This document shows positions 32,236 to 40,991 of a DNA stretch of 44,485 nucleotides, piece by piece; within the stretch, counting starts at the first letter, position 1; every line of letters begins with the position of its first letter. The position numbers and the translations under genes were made by a program. The notes under the pieces were generated by a model. The model made no database searches. It saw only the letters and a list, made by a program, of their open reading frames with translations, and was not told the DNA's origin. The DNA comes from a virus: positions 1 to 44,485 of IMG/VR virus record IMGVR_UViG_3300016486_000533; one strand, given 5' to 3'.

Positions 32236-33447
32236 TTACATGCCAATCATGGCTGGTGTTGACCGAATGCGGCCAGCTTCCCCAAGTGTCTCGTGATACG
32301 TTATCGCTTCGCAATACTGGTTGGACTTCCATCCTCCCCGCGTTGCGTATGCGTCGTTTGCAGCAAGCGTGCCATGTTGTTCAAGCGTTATGCCTGCAAA
32401 CTCTTGAACTCTGCGGTGGTGCTTGTCTCCGAAGTGAAGAACCCTGTAATGCGTATCGCCCCAGATATTCGGGTAGTGACTGGCAATGAAAAGCGCGGTG
32501 GAAGCGTCCAGGCCCTTCTTGTGGCCGTGGTGCCATGATAGCATATTCTGCCCAAACTGCATCGCGTAGTATGGATTCTCGCTTTCGATCATCTCCACGC
32601 GCGGTTCTTTTTCGTAAATCATCCGGAACATTGTCCGCATCATCAGCGATCCAAACAGGTCATGGTTGCCTTCTGCGATCAGGACGTAAACCTTCTTGTG
32701 CTTCTCCAGCGCCATATCAATAACTGAGCGCATTACGCGGCAGGCGGTGGCAACCATTTGACCGGGGCGACCCGACGCATCCAGGATATGACCGTGCGAT
32801 GGAGTGACAGCCGTAAGGCCGTCATAGTGCATCCAGTCACCTAATTGGGCGATGACGCATGAGTCTGCCGGCGGTGAGCGGCGCACCATGTCGGCAAAAC
32901 AGCCAGACAGTGTTTCTTCCGCAATGGACAAATCCCAATCCTGTCCGGATTCGCGACCCCATGCCAGCATACCAATGTGGCAATCTGTTAGGGTATATAC
33001 GTTGAGTAGTTCTTTGGTTGTGTTCTTTGGTGGTGGCATCGGCTTAAGTCTTGATACGCCCTCGCAGATTGTATCGACGATCTCGCGCGCCATCTCAATC
33101 ATCTGTTCGCGGTCTTGGCTAGACTTTACCCATTGCCCACGCACTTCGCCGTCTTTATCGTAATACGTCGAAACACCCTTGACGTTATACCCCGCTGGTA
33201 CCGTCCGCGTGTAGTCATGCTCTGGCGCCCAGCCCTGAGAAGCGGCTCGCGCCTTTACGATCCTATAAATCCTGCACACATATGATGGAGGAGCACCAGT
33301 GTCTTTGCTTGTCTGCGTTGAATTCTTTGTCTGCGCAAGACTTTCAAGTATTTCCTTTTGCCGGTCAGTCGCGGCGTATGGAAGTAAATCTAGCGCATCA
33401 CTAAAGTCCGCCCGCGATAGTGCGGTGGCACGTCCGGTACTGGTCAT
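32236..33447 (-). CDS. calcineurin-like metallophosphoesterase with N-terminal HTH
   Basis: A 403-residue protein. The N-terminal part has an HTH-like segment (TDRQKEILESLAQTKNSTQT). The phosphoesterase domain shows the metal motifs TDCHIGM, GDWMHYDG, EGNHD and WHHGHKKG. It may be an SbcD-like nuclease or nucleic-acid phosphatase. I chose the ATG at 33447 as the longer start overlaps the preceding gene. It sits in the replication operon, supporting a DNA-processing role. Confidence 0.75.
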   Translation of the reverse strand: MTSTGRATALSRADFSDALDLLPYAATDRQKEILESLAQTKNSTQTSKDTGAPPSYVCRIYRIVKARAASQGWAPEHDYTRTVPAGYNVKGVSTYYDKDGEVRGQWVKSSQDREQMIEMAREIVDTICEGVSRLKPMPPPKNTTKELLNVYTLTDCHIGMLAWGRESGQDWDLSIAEETLSGCFADMVRRSPPADSCVIAQLGDWMHYDGLTAVTPSHGHILDASGRPGQMVATACRVMRSVIDMALEKHKKVYVLIAEGNHDLFGSLMMRTMFRMIYEKEPRVEMIESENPYYAMQFGQNMLSWHHGHKKGLDASTALFIASHYPNIWGDTHYRVLHFGDKHHRRVQEFAGITLEQHGTLAANDAYATRGGWKSNQYCEAITYHETLGEAGRIRSTPAMIGM

Positions 33448-33469
33448 TTGAATATCCCTATAGACAAGA

Positions 33470-33697
33470 CTATTCGTCGTCGTCTTTGCTACGGCCAGGG
33501 CTTCCGAACGGGGCAAAAGGCCAAACTTGGTCCCGCTTTCTATGATCCAACGCCTCAATCATGCGCCAGAGTGTGTATATGATCGTTACAATACCGGCGG
33601 CGGCTGGAATCCAGGACATAAACACGGCAACTCCTGAAATTACGGCAACGCCGTCTCCGATTTCTTTCACTATATCTTCCACTTGATGATTTGTCAT
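33470..33697 (-). CDS. holin-like/T7-type small membrane protein
   Basis: A 75-residue protein with a hydrophobic pair of segments (GVAVISGVAVFMSWIPAAAG, then IVTIIYTLWRMIEAL) followed by a charged tail. This resembles T7-type (class II) holins. Its location in the leftward early operon is unusual for lysis, so another membrane role is possible. Start at 33697 is preferred; 33718 is an alternative. Confidence 0.5.
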   Translation of the reverse strand: MTNHQVEDIVKEIGDGVAVISGVAVFMSWIPAAAGIVTIIYTLWRMIEALDHRKRDQVWPFAPFGSPGRSKDDDE

Positions 33698-33749
33698 TGG
33701 ACTCTCTGACTTTGGCATGCGTGCAATATAGCGCAATAGTCCTTGAACA

Positions 33750-34064
33750 TCAATGGAGGTTGGGCTTCTCTTGCGGCACGTCGTCAATCACTTCTGTAGC
33801 CATAGTGTTGTACTGTCCCAGCGCCTGAATGCAAGCGTTCATCATCACAGGAAGGTGAACTGGCGCTACATCGTTAGAGATTGCTTGGCACACGCGCATG
33901 ACAGCGTTTCCCATGATAGAATGCATGAGACTGTTGTTTGCCTCAATCGTCGTGTCTGCCACGAATGCCGGCATCGCCTTGCGCAGTAGGTGCACAAGTT
34001 TCTTTGTGGTGTCAGTGATCTCCTGCATTTCTGCATCCGTCACAACATGCTTAATCATGTCCAT
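33750..34064 (-). CDS. unknown helical phage protein
   Basis: A 104-residue protein, helical and Met-rich (LMHSIMGNAVMRVCQAISND). No recognised family. Its ATG overlaps the upstream stop (TAATG), so it is translationally coupled. It lies upstream of the phosphoesterase. Confidence 0.55.
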   Translation of the reverse strand: MDMIKHVVTDAEMQEITDTTKKLVHLLRKAMPAFVADTTIEANNSLMHSIMGNAVMRVCQAISNDVAPVHLPVMMNACIQALGQYNTMATEVIDDVPQEKPNLH

Positions 34065-34246
34065 TATAGAATATCCTCGCTAATTGCCTTGAAGAGATTG
34101 ATTATCGCTTCTTCTTTGGTCTCACCCCATCCGACGGGAGCGCCTTCGCCAAAATCCAGTTGTGCACTCCAGTCATGCCCACGCTCAGGTATTGGCGGGC
34201 GAACATGATCCAGGTAAACTTTCACTACGTTGTATTCTAGAGTCAT
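34064..34246 (-). CDS. small conserved phage protein
   Basis: A 60-residue protein with a GWGETKEEAIINLFKAI helix at the end, a pattern typical of small phage proteins with a HicB-like half-fold. A HicB-type antitoxin is not claimed, since no HicA partner is adjacent. Coupled to the next gene by TAATG. Confidence 0.55.
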   Translation of the reverse strand: MTLEYNVVKVYLDHVRPPIPERGHDWSAQLDFGEGAPVGWGETKEEAIINLFKAISEDIL

Positions 34247-34269
34247 CTTGCACCTACTTGCTGAATTAT

Positions 34270-34300
34270 GGGGAGTGATGCAATAAGCGCGCCACTCCCC
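34270..34300. promoter_or_regulatory. perfect 8-bp hairpin in operon gap
   Basis: GGGGAGTG (34270-34277) and CACTCCCC (34293-34300), loop 15 bases, lies between the Erf-like gene and the next leftward gene. No T-tract follows on the minus strand, so it is more likely an RNA-processing or attenuation element than a full terminator. Confidence 0.4.
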
Positions 34301-34306
34301 GGTAAA

Positions 34307-35017
34307 TTACTCTGCGTTCTGCGCGTAGATTGCGTTCATGCGCTTGACCATTGCGGCGGCGGCTGGAACGTGCGCGTAGTCATTCTTGATGCGCTTCATG
34401 CGCGGGTTAATGTCTTGGTCGCCCTCATACATGAATAGTTGCTCAGCGGTGGGCTCTGTGTCCAAGTATTCATTGACCTTCGCCACGAATTCCAGAACTG
34501 GCTTCAGCTTGGTTGCATCGTTGGATTGAGCCTTGTCTGACTTCTTGCCTGCCTTTGGTGGAAGCGTGTCGCCAGTGTTATCCTGCTCATCTGCATCATG
34601 TTCGCCGGTAGGAACCTTAAACAGATTGCGGATGAAATACTTGGTAACGAATGACTCAGCCGACGCATAGGCTTGTGGGCCAGCAGCGACAACCGCAACG
34701 TCGCGGCGCAGTGGTCCGTATGTGTCGCCAGACTCGTGAACCAGGTAGATATCAAACGTGGTATGCAACTGATTGCCTCCACGCTCACCTTCCGCTGGCT
34801 TGATGATCTCGGAGTCCGTCATGTTCGCCATAGTGAACAGGCCAGCTTCCGCCATCATGGGTCCGACAACTTCATAAAATTTGTCAACCGAAGTAAAGTT
34901 ATACCCGCCGTGCTTGTTGTTGCCGTCTTTGCCCAGGCGCTTGACGCCAGAGGCAACCTTGATAACTGCCGCTGCGATATTGCCCGACATTGCGATTGTT
35001 TGTGTTTGGTCAGTCAT
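34307..35017 (-). CDS. erf: ERF-family single-strand annealing protein
   Basis: A 236-residue protein with the ERF pattern YNFTSVDKFYEVVGPMMAEA and QAYASAESFVTKYFIRNLFK followed by VPTGEHDADEQD. ERF proteins anneal single strands and circularise terminally redundant phage DNA, as in P22. It overlaps the helicase stop (ATGA) and has SD GGAG. With the YqaJ exonuclease two genes upstream it forms an exonuclease-annealase pair. Confidence 0.85.
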   Translation of the reverse strand: MTDQTQTIAMSGNIAAAVIKVASGVKRLGKDGNNKHGGYNFTSVDKFYEVVGPMMAEAGLFTMANMTDSEIIKPAEGERGGNQLHTTFDIYLVHESGDTYGPLRRDVAVVAAGPQAYASAESFVTKYFIRNLFKVPTGEHDADEQDNTGDTLPPKAGKKSDKAQSNDATKLKPVLEFVAKVNEYLDTEPTAEQLFMYEGDQDINPRMKRIKNDYAHVPAAAAMVKRMNAIYAQNAE

Positions 35018-36522
35018 GTTTTTCTCCGCTGTGCTGATTTGATATACTTGATAGTTCTGTGTGTGACCCATGATGAAACGTTTGGCGCCGGGCAATCCAG
35101 CGATGCATTATGTAGGCCAAAACTGTTAGGCCAGTCTCCGAATTTCTCCTTAAACTGTACTCCCGCCCATCCTTCCTTGTACTGCCTCTGGTCCCGAATC
35201 GCCAATAGTGATGAATACCATTCTTGCATATCCTCAAGTCTATGCAACTTATCTTTTATTTTTTGTGGAGTATTGGCCGCAATTCCCGTCCGCATTACCT
35301 CACGCAATTCCCCATCCTGTTCCGCAACAGAAGGCGGTGGTGCCGGCATGAACCCGCAAGCCGGGCAGGCCCTAATGCGCGGTTGACGCATGGCGCCACA
35401 TTTCGCACACTTCTTAGGTTCCTGAGTCTCCCGGTCTGCCTTCTCACGTTCCGCCTTATCCGCCTTGGTGCCGTCATCAAGCGAGTTATAATGGATATCG
35501 TAGGGGTGTCCCAGGCTTTGGTTTCCGGCGCAATCCAGCAACAGGCAATCTTCCTGCCCAGGATGCAGGCGCAATCCGCGACCAATGCCCTGAACCCAAA
35601 GCATCTTTGACTTCGTTTTGCGTGCAAACAATATGCAATTCACGAAGGTCCAATCGAGTCCAGCTATGAGGCAACCAACAGAAACACACACTTTTGCGTC
35701 GCCGCGCTCCATCTTCTTGCCAATTTCCGTGCGCTCCTCTGCTGTTGTGTTGGCGTCGATATACTCACACTGAACGCCGCACATAAGAAAGCGTTGCTGC
35801 ATGTCCATTGCGTGCGCCCTGTCAACGCAGAAAGCGATAGTGGATCTCCCGTTGGCGTGTTCAAGCCATTGCTTCACGGTATCTGCGAGAATAGTTGTCT
35901 TGCGCGATGCGGTGGACAGCTCGCCCTCGTGGTAATCGCCGGCGACCATGCGAACGCCAGCGGTATCAATCTCTATAGGCGCAAGGTATCGCAGCGGCTT
36001 AAGCCATCCGCCTTCAACCATCTCGCCCAACCTGCCAGCAATAAGCAGCTTGTTCCAGTGCTTGCCCATGCCGCGCGCCCACGGTGTAGCAGTGAGTCCA
36101 ATGAACGGCACGTCTTTCCAGGCGGGCTTATTCATCCACTTGTAGACAAAATCATACTGCATGTGCGCTTCGTCGATAAACACAGTGTCAACCATCGGAA
36201 TTGCGCGGCGTGCCAGTGTTTGCACCGAGCATACCTGCACTGGCCGGTGTGGTGCTGTCATAGGGTGATTAGCTTGCAGGACTCCAACGTCCCGTATTCC
36301 ATATTCGTAGAACCTTTCGACGGTCTGATCTATCAATGAAAGGGCGGGTGCAGCAAAGATAGTGCGCTTACTGGAATCCAGGTCACGCAATATCTTCTCA
36401 GCAGCGAAGGCGGTTTTGCCCCATCCGGTAGGCGCTTGTATAACAATACGCCGCTCGAAAAAGTCCAATTCCGCCTCTAATTCATCGCTTGCTTTCTGCT
36501 GGTGTTCACGCAGCGTAACCAC
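35014..36522 (-). CDS. SF2 DEAD/DEAH-type helicase
   Basis: A 502-residue helicase. Walker A PTGWGKT (31-37), DEAH (117-120), motif III TAT (144-146) and motif VI QGIGRGLR (about 311-318). A zinc ribbon (CAKCG and CPACG, about 370-390) follows the helicase core. Likely unwinds DNA in replication or recombination. GTG start directly follows the exonuclease stop. Confidence 0.87.
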   Translation of the reverse strand: MVTLREHQQKASDELEAELDFFERRIVIQAPTGWGKTAFAAEKILRDLDSSKRTIFAAPALSLIDQTVERFYEYGIRDVGVLQANHPMTAPHRPVQVCSVQTLARRAIPMVDTVFIDEAHMQYDFVYKWMNKPAWKDVPFIGLTATPWARGMGKHWNKLLIAGRLGEMVEGGWLKPLRYLAPIEIDTAGVRMVAGDYHEGELSTASRKTTILADTVKQWLEHANGRSTIAFCVDRAHAMDMQQRFLMCGVQCEYIDANTTAEERTEIGKKMERGDAKVCVSVGCLIAGLDWTFVNCILFARKTKSKMLWVQGIGRGLRLHPGQEDCLLLDCAGNQSLGHPYDIHYNSLDDGTKADKAEREKADRETQEPKKCAKCGAMRQPRIRACPACGFMPAPPPSVAEQDGELREVMRTGIAANTPQKIKDKLHRLEDMQEWYSSLLAIRDQRQYKEGWAGVQFKEKFGDWPNSFGLHNASLDCPAPNVSSWVTHRTIKYIKSAQRRKT

Positions 36523-37362
36523 TTACGCAACAAAGATTCGGATTGAGCCGCGCTTGTCTCGTTTCAGCATGAGGCCATAGCCTTCAGCCTTGCCAACATC
36601 AGACTCCATAAGATTCTTTAGGCCTGACGCCGCAGAGTCGAACATGCTGGCCGCTTCTTTGTTGCCAAGATACGTCACCGCAGCGTCCTTGAAAGCATTG
36701 TTGCCAGTCATGTCAACGTCGCGGAGTTCCTTGACTACTGCCTCGGCCTTGATTGATTCAATGGGTCCAGGCGACCGGCCTTCTTGCACGCTTTCCCAGA
36801 ATGCACGTTCAATCTCAGATAGTGCGTCCTGATAGAACGGATCAGCGTCAACAACACACGAGCCCCAGCCGCTATTGTCGAACAGCACGCTAATGACGGC
36901 CTGCTTTCGCTCCGTAACCATCATATTATGCTGCAACTGTGGGTAGTAAGTTTCTCGCACTGTGTCGATAGTACGTTTCGCTTTGGCGCCGAAGTCATAA
37001 CCGCCAGTGTGCTTGGCTTCCCAGATTGCCGCGCCATCCATGCATAGGCCGTCTAGCGTTGCGTGCATTGGATACGCGAAGGCGTCGCTGCGAACGATCT
37101 TTTGCATATCCGTAACCGCGTCGCCAGTCTTGCTTGCGTACCATGCTGCGTTTAGTTCTTCCGTTGCCGTACCCATAAGCATATTTAGAGTCGGCTCCTT
37201 GTGCTTGACGCCAAGCCCGCTTTTCTGTTTCCATAGGTCATAAATCCAGTCCGCGTTGCCGCTCATAAGCGTGTTAGCGTCACTGCCACCGATTGATAGT
37301 GTGCGCGCCGCAATGTCTTCATCAGACATAATGAAGGCGCTAAGTGGGTTTGCCTGTGTCAT
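36523..37362 (-). CDS. YqaJ/lambda-type exonuclease
   Basis: A 279-residue PD-(D/E)XK nuclease. GGSDA (25-29), TEEL (Glu68/69), Asp104 in MHATLDG, and Glu115-x-Lys117 in WEAKHTG are the expected active-site residues; YYPQLQHNMMV fits the YqaJ Q-x-x-H helix. It should resect dsDNA ends to give 3' tails for the ERF annealase. Starts right after the upstream stop. Confidence 0.87.
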   Translation of the reverse strand: MTQANPLSAFIMSDEDIAARTLSIGGSDANTLMSGNADWIYDLWKQKSGLGVKHKEPTLNMLMGTATEELNAAWYASKTGDAVTDMQKIVRSDAFAYPMHATLDGLCMDGAAIWEAKHTGGYDFGAKAKRTIDTVRETYYPQLQHNMMVTERKQAVISVLFDNSGWGSCVVDADPFYQDALSEIERAFWESVQEGRSPGPIESIKAEAVVKELRDVDMTGNNAFKDAAVTYLGNKEAASMFDSAASGLKNLMESDVGKAEGYGLMLKRDKRGSIRIFVA

Positions 37363-37635
37363 CTATAGTGCTCCTTTAAGTTTGCCTGTGGCTATTTTCG
37401 TCAGTTCAACCATAAGCCGCCCTGTGTCATCCAGGTGCAATTCGTTTGCATCATCAAACCATCCGTAAGATTCACAGATTGACTCCGCAATATAAATCTT
37501 AGCGTCATGATTCTTGATAACGTCAAATAGGACTCTGATCGCATTCGACTCCTCTTGAGTTAGACAGTTATTAGCTTCAATCGCTAACTCAACCGACTCC
37601 GCTGGAGTCGGGTCATCTTTATATCCATGTAACAC
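37363..37635 (-). CDS. unknown phage protein
   Basis: A 90-residue acidic helical protein (starts VLHGYKDDPTPAES as GTG). SD GGGAG is eight bases before the GTG at 37635; the ATG at 37680 would overlap the SSB gene and has no SD. No family recognised. It lies between SSB and the exonuclease. Confidence 0.55.
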   Translation of the reverse strand: MLHGYKDDPTPAESVELAIEANNCLTQEESNAIRVLFDVIKNHDAKIYIAESICESYGWFDDANELHLDDTGRLMVELTKIATGKLKGAL

Positions 37636-37660
37636 GTTATAAACTCCCGTTTTGGTGTTG

Positions 37661-38068
37661 CTAGAATGGCATCTCATCATTTAGCGGCTCGGACTGGTCA
37701 AAAGATTGACCGCCACCGCCACCGTTGCCTTGACCACGCTTTGGAGCGTCAACGAGTCCTGATATCGTTTGCACGCGGCATTCGATATTTTCTCGCTTGT
37801 TGCCGTCCTTGTCTGTCCAGGCGCTTGTTTCCAATGACCCAGAGATAACAACGGAGTCGCCCTTGCTTAGTGTTGCGGCAATGTCTGACTCTCGGCCCCA
37901 TGCGTTGCACCGAATAAACGTCGTAACGTCAACCCATTGTTCCGTGCGCTTGTCTTTATAGCTGCGATTAAGTGCCAGGCTAAGCCCTGTAACGGATGAT
38001 CCGCCAGCGGCGCGGGTTTCTGGGTCACGCGTGAGGCGACCGATAGCGTTAAACTGATTAAGTGACAT
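37661..38068 (-). CDS. ssb: single-stranded DNA-binding protein
   Basis: A 135-residue SSB: OB-fold start MSLNQFNAIGRLTRDPETR, LSLALNRSYKDK, FIRCNAWGRESDIAA, then a Gly-rich linker and the acidic tip DEMPF (host SSBs end DDIPF). It coats ssDNA and recruits replisome partners through the tip. The ATG at 38068 has SD GGAG seven bases upstream. The frame is open upstream to 38350, so a 229-residue fusion is possible. Confidence 0.88.
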   Translation of the reverse strand: MSLNQFNAIGRLTRDPETRAAGGSSVTGLSLALNRSYKDKRTEQWVDVTTFIRCNAWGRESDIAATLSKGDSVVISGSLETSAWTDKDGNKRENIECRVQTISGLVDAPKRGQGNGGGGGQSFDQSEPLNDEMPF

Positions 38069-38350
38069 ATTAGACTCCTGCTGTTTGTTGTTTAGGCCCG
38101 CTGCAATTTCTATGCCTGATCCTGCGTGATACACTGACGACTCATCAAACCAATCAGAGTCATAGTCCGCCTCAATAAACGTTGACGTTGGACTCGTCAG
38201 AACAGTAAACGCCTTGTAGCGCATTATCCTGCTTGCCGATAGGTATTTAAATATGGACTCAATGGACTCGTCGTATATCCCGGCGAATCCCATCGCCCAT
38301 AGCATTGCATGGCTGGCGTTGCCATTGATAGTTCCGTAAGCGTATTTCAT
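38069..38350 (-). CDS. 94-codon ORF open into ssb, unknown
   Basis: Starts MKYAYGTINGNASHAMLWAM at an ATG overlapping the pentapeptide gene stop (ATGA), so it looks genuinely translated. It has no stop before the ssb start and would give an N-terminal extension of SSB. The last part (AAGLNNKQQESN) is low-complexity. Either it is a fusion, or the original stop was lost. Function unknown. Confidence 0.5.
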
Positions 38351-39054
38351 GCCGCATCCCTCCGCAGAGCAGTCGCAGCCCCTTCGATAAAGCCCAAGAT
38401 CCGCAACGCCTCAGCGCGGTAACGCTCGGCTGTCACCGTCTGGCAATGCTCGCGGACCTGCTCAATTGCATCCTCACCAATCCATCTGCGGCACCCCGCT
38501 TTAATGACCAGGCCGCCGAGAATTGAGGACCACGCGAAATATTCGTGACCGTCCAAGCGGGTGGCGCGAGCGAGCAAAATTAGTCCGCTCAGACCGGCGC
38601 CGCGCAGATCGGCACGGCTCAGATCAGCACGGCTCAGATCAGCACCATACAGACCGGCACCGCGCAGATCAGCACCGTACAGACCGGCACCGCGTAGACT
38701 GGCACCGCGCAGATCAGCACCGCACAGATCGGCATTGCACATACTGGCACCGCTCAGATCAGCACCGCTCAGATCGATATTGCTTAGATCAGCACCGCGC
38801 AGATAGGCACCGCTCAGATCAGCACCGCGCAGATTGGAATTGCTCAGATCAGCACCTCGCAGATCGGTTCCGCGCAGATAGGCACGGCTCAGATCAGCAC
38901 CGTACAGATCTGCACCGCGCAGATTGGCAACGCGCAGATAGGCGGTCTTTACAGCCAGCCCCAGCTTTACGCGCCAGTCTACGCTTTCATCGCAATCGAT
39001 TTCAGCCGTGTACTGTGCCTCTTGCGTCCATCTGTTTTTGATTTCGTATTTCAT
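38347..39054 (-). CDS. pentapeptide-repeat protein
   Basis: A 235-residue protein with about 25 A(D/N)LxG-type pentapeptide units (residues about 43-160), forming a right-handed beta-helix. Such proteins can mimic DNA and bind gyrase or topoisomerase; phage roles are unknown. The C-terminal 75 residues form a helical cap (WIGEDAIEQVREH). DNA is correspondingly repetitive (about 38590-38940). Coupled to neighbours on both sides by ATGA overlaps. Confidence 0.87.
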   Translation of the reverse strand: MKYEIKNRWTQEAQYTAEIDCDESVDWRVKLGLAVKTAYLRVANLRGADLYGADLSRAYLRGTDLRGADLSNSNLRGADLSGAYLRGADLSNIDLSGADLSGASMCNADLCGADLRGASLRGAGLYGADLRGAGLYGADLSRADLSRADLRGAGLSGLILLARATRLDGHEYFAWSSILGGLVIKAGCRRWIGEDAIEQVREHCQTVTAERYRAEALRILGFIEGAATALRRDAA

Positions 39055-39194
39055 TTTTTGCCCTTTCCAGGTTCGGCCTGTTCCTTCATTGCAGATTGCA
39101 GCAATTCGTGAGGCGTGGGGCTTGGCTTCCTAAACCATCGCCCAATTAGTCTTGGTTTTGCGTCGTTGAATAGCATGGTCAGGATCCTTTTCAT
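39051..39194 (-). CDS. 47-residue coupled small protein
   Basis: A basic protein starting MKRILTMLFNDAKPRLIGRW. Its ATG overlaps the upstream stop (TAATG) and its TGA overlaps the pentapeptide ATG (ATGA), which strongly supports translation. No domain recognised. Confidence 0.6.
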   Translation of the reverse strand: MKRILTMLFNDAKPRLIGRWFRKPSPTPHELLQSAMKEQAEPGKGKK

Positions 39195-39721
39195 TAGTAT
39201 TCTTCAAACGCGTCTATAAGGTCTTGCATATTGGAGTCACCAATACCGTTGCGCATCTTTAGTGAATTGGCCATAGCAGCGCGATATACGGACTCGCCAT
39301 TGCGCGAGTCGGAGTCATATCCATAGTCATCCGCCCAATCTTCAAAGCAATTATAATTCAGGACGTTATAATCCATTACAAGAGAATACATAACGTCAAG
39401 TATTTTTGGAACAATTAGCGCCCTACTTGGAACCATCCGCCCCGCGTAATTCATTGCCTTGCGCCCACTCTCGCATTCTATTTCAATTGCCTCCGCGTCG
39501 TAAACGCTAAGCGGGCCAAACTTAAATGATGGGCACTGATTAATTCCGGCACTGTATTCCGTTGAAAATACAGAGTCTCCGTGACGCGTGAGGGTAACGA
39601 CCCAATTCAGACTCTTGTGACGCGAATCCTTGTTGCGCGACTCGCTGAACGGAATAAAACTATACGATAAATCGACTCCCAGAGCGTCAATTAGTGCGAT
39701 GATTTCTTGATTATTTGACAT
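39194..39721 (-). CDS. conserved phage protein (FEDWADDYGYDSDSR)
   Basis: A 175-residue protein. The pattern LNWVVTLTRHGDSV, then a DV-x-YSLVMDYNVL segment and FEDWADDYGYDSDSRNGESV, is widespread in phage proteins of unknown function and is usually near replication genes. No catalytic motif is evident. Function unknown. Confidence 0.65.
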   Translation of the reverse strand: MSNNQEIIALIDALGVDLSYSFIPFSESRNKDSRHKSLNWVVTLTRHGDSVFSTEYSAGINQCPSFKFGPLSVYDAEAIEIECESGRKAMNYAGRMVPSRALIVPKILDVMYSLVMDYNVLNYNCFEDWADDYGYDSDSRNGESVYRAAMANSLKMRNGIGDSNMQDLIDAFEEY

Positions 39722-39757
39722 CAGATTGATTCCTTTGTTTGTGGTGTGTTTGTTTGT

Positions 39758-40711
39758 CTAAACTCGCAGAGGCATGAGGACTCCAATTAGTCCCGGATCA
39801 TCCGGAAAGGATACGCGAATTGGGCTACTAGGATCAGTGATTGCGAATTCAAATCGTGCTGTTTTGTTTGACTTAGCGAGCGTTACCATATCTAGCAGAT
39901 ATTTTGGGTTTAATCCAAAAACGATAGGGTTTGCAGCATGAACTACAACGGGCCACTCAATGCTAAGCGGTGCAACGTCATCAGGGCGCATTGACAGCGT
40001 AGCGGAATCAATTGTGACTGATTTGCTGCGTTCCGAACCATACGTAGCAACACGCTTCGCGGCTTCCGCACACTCCGCCGCTGTTCCTACGAGCTTCATA
40101 TTGAATGGCCCCTTGGGAAACACGCGCGAATAGTCGGGGAACGTCCCATCAATAACCTTTGATGTGATTGACAGGCCACTAAGGCCGTCACTAAGGCGGA
40201 TCCTATTGCGCATATCGTCATATTGAAGAGTCCACGCGCCGCCTTTTATTTTGGCCAGAATCTCGACAGTCTTTCGCGGCATAATAAATGATGGAACGTT
40301 GCTAGGCTCGAATCCGGGAACGCTGTAGTGCAGCATGCGATGGCCGTCCGTGGATGTCACCTTGAGTCCGTCATTGAATTCAAAGTAAGCGCCGTTGAGA
40401 TAGTATCGAGTCTGTTCCTTGCTCACGGCTGTAATGATGCGCGCAAGAATCTCTTGAATACCGCCAATGTAAATTGTTTGCGTTGCCTCGAAAGCCAACG
40501 GGCAATATTGGTCGCTCGGTGGAACGCTGGCGGGAGTCTCACCCTTCGCGTTATAGAATCCATCTAGCTTATCCGTTGGCGCGATTATCTCAATATCGCA
40601 ATCCGTTGCGCGTGCCACACCGTCGCACACCATTACCAGAGATAGCACTGGAATCGTGCAACGCTTGTCGATTGCTTTAGCTACAATTTTGAATTGATCC
40701 GTCATGGTCAT
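39758..40711 (-). CDS. dnaN: DNA polymerase III beta clamp
   Basis: A 317-residue sliding clamp. TRYYLNGAYFEF, STDGHRMLHYSVP and KVIDGTFPDYSRVFP mark the first two domain boundaries, and GVLMPLRV is the typical clamp C-terminus. It is shorter than bacterial DnaN (about 370). It should tether a polymerase, yet no polymerase is encoded, so it probably works with host Pol III. The start shares a 45-bp translation-initiation repeat with the next gene upstream. Confidence 0.87.
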   Translation of the reverse strand: MTMTDQFKIVAKAIDKRCTIPVLSLVMVCDGVARATDCDIEIIAPTDKLDGFYNAKGETPASVPPSDQYCPLAFEATQTIYIGGIQEILARIITAVSKEQTRYYLNGAYFEFNDGLKVTSTDGHRMLHYSVPGFEPSNVPSFIMPRKTVEILAKIKGGAWTLQYDDMRNRIRLSDGLSGLSITSKVIDGTFPDYSRVFPKGPFNMKLVGTAAECAEAAKRVATYGSERSKSVTIDSATLSMRPDDVAPLSIEWPVVVHAANPIVFGLNPKYLLDMVTLAKSNKTARFEFAITDPSSPIRVSFPDDPGLIGVLMPLRV

Positions 40712-40971
40712 GTTTCCTTTGTTGTTGAATTTGTTATTTCACACTTGTGAACACGTCGCCAATTTGGTTTGGTGAATTCCCCTCATAGTCACGCACAACG
40801 TACACCGGCACACCTGCCGTGTTCATGTTGATGATACACATGGGAGTCTCATATCTGTTAGCTGTTTTCTGGGCGACAGATTGCGCGCGTTCAAGGGGAG
40901 TCCAATACTTATATTCTTTTGTGTTTGTCATGGTCATGTTTCCTTTGTTGTTGAATTTGTTATTTCACACT
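40701..40971. repeat. 45-bp direct repeats spanning translation starts
   Basis: Exact 45-bp copies at 40701-40745 and 40927-40971. Each covers, on the minus strand, a stop region, the SD AAAGGAAAC and the start MTMT of a gene (clamp and the 67-residue protein). Recombination between them would cleanly delete the small gene. Confidence 0.88.
40734..40937 (-). CDS. small phage protein, unknown
   Basis: A 67-residue protein (WTPLERAQSVAQKTANRYET, then a beta-rich C-terminus). It is bracketed by 45-bp direct repeats and shares its start signals with the clamp gene. No family recognised. Confidence 0.6.
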   Translation of the reverse strand: MTMTNTKEYKYWTPLERAQSVAQKTANRYETPMCIINMNTAGVPVYVVRDYEGNSPNQIGDVFTSVK

Positions 40972-40991
40972 ATTGACGCCCTGACAATAGC

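Noticed and set aside
38523-39041. 172-codon rightward ORF with His/Arg/Asp repeats
   Set aside because: Shadow of the repetitive pentapeptide gene on the opposite strand.
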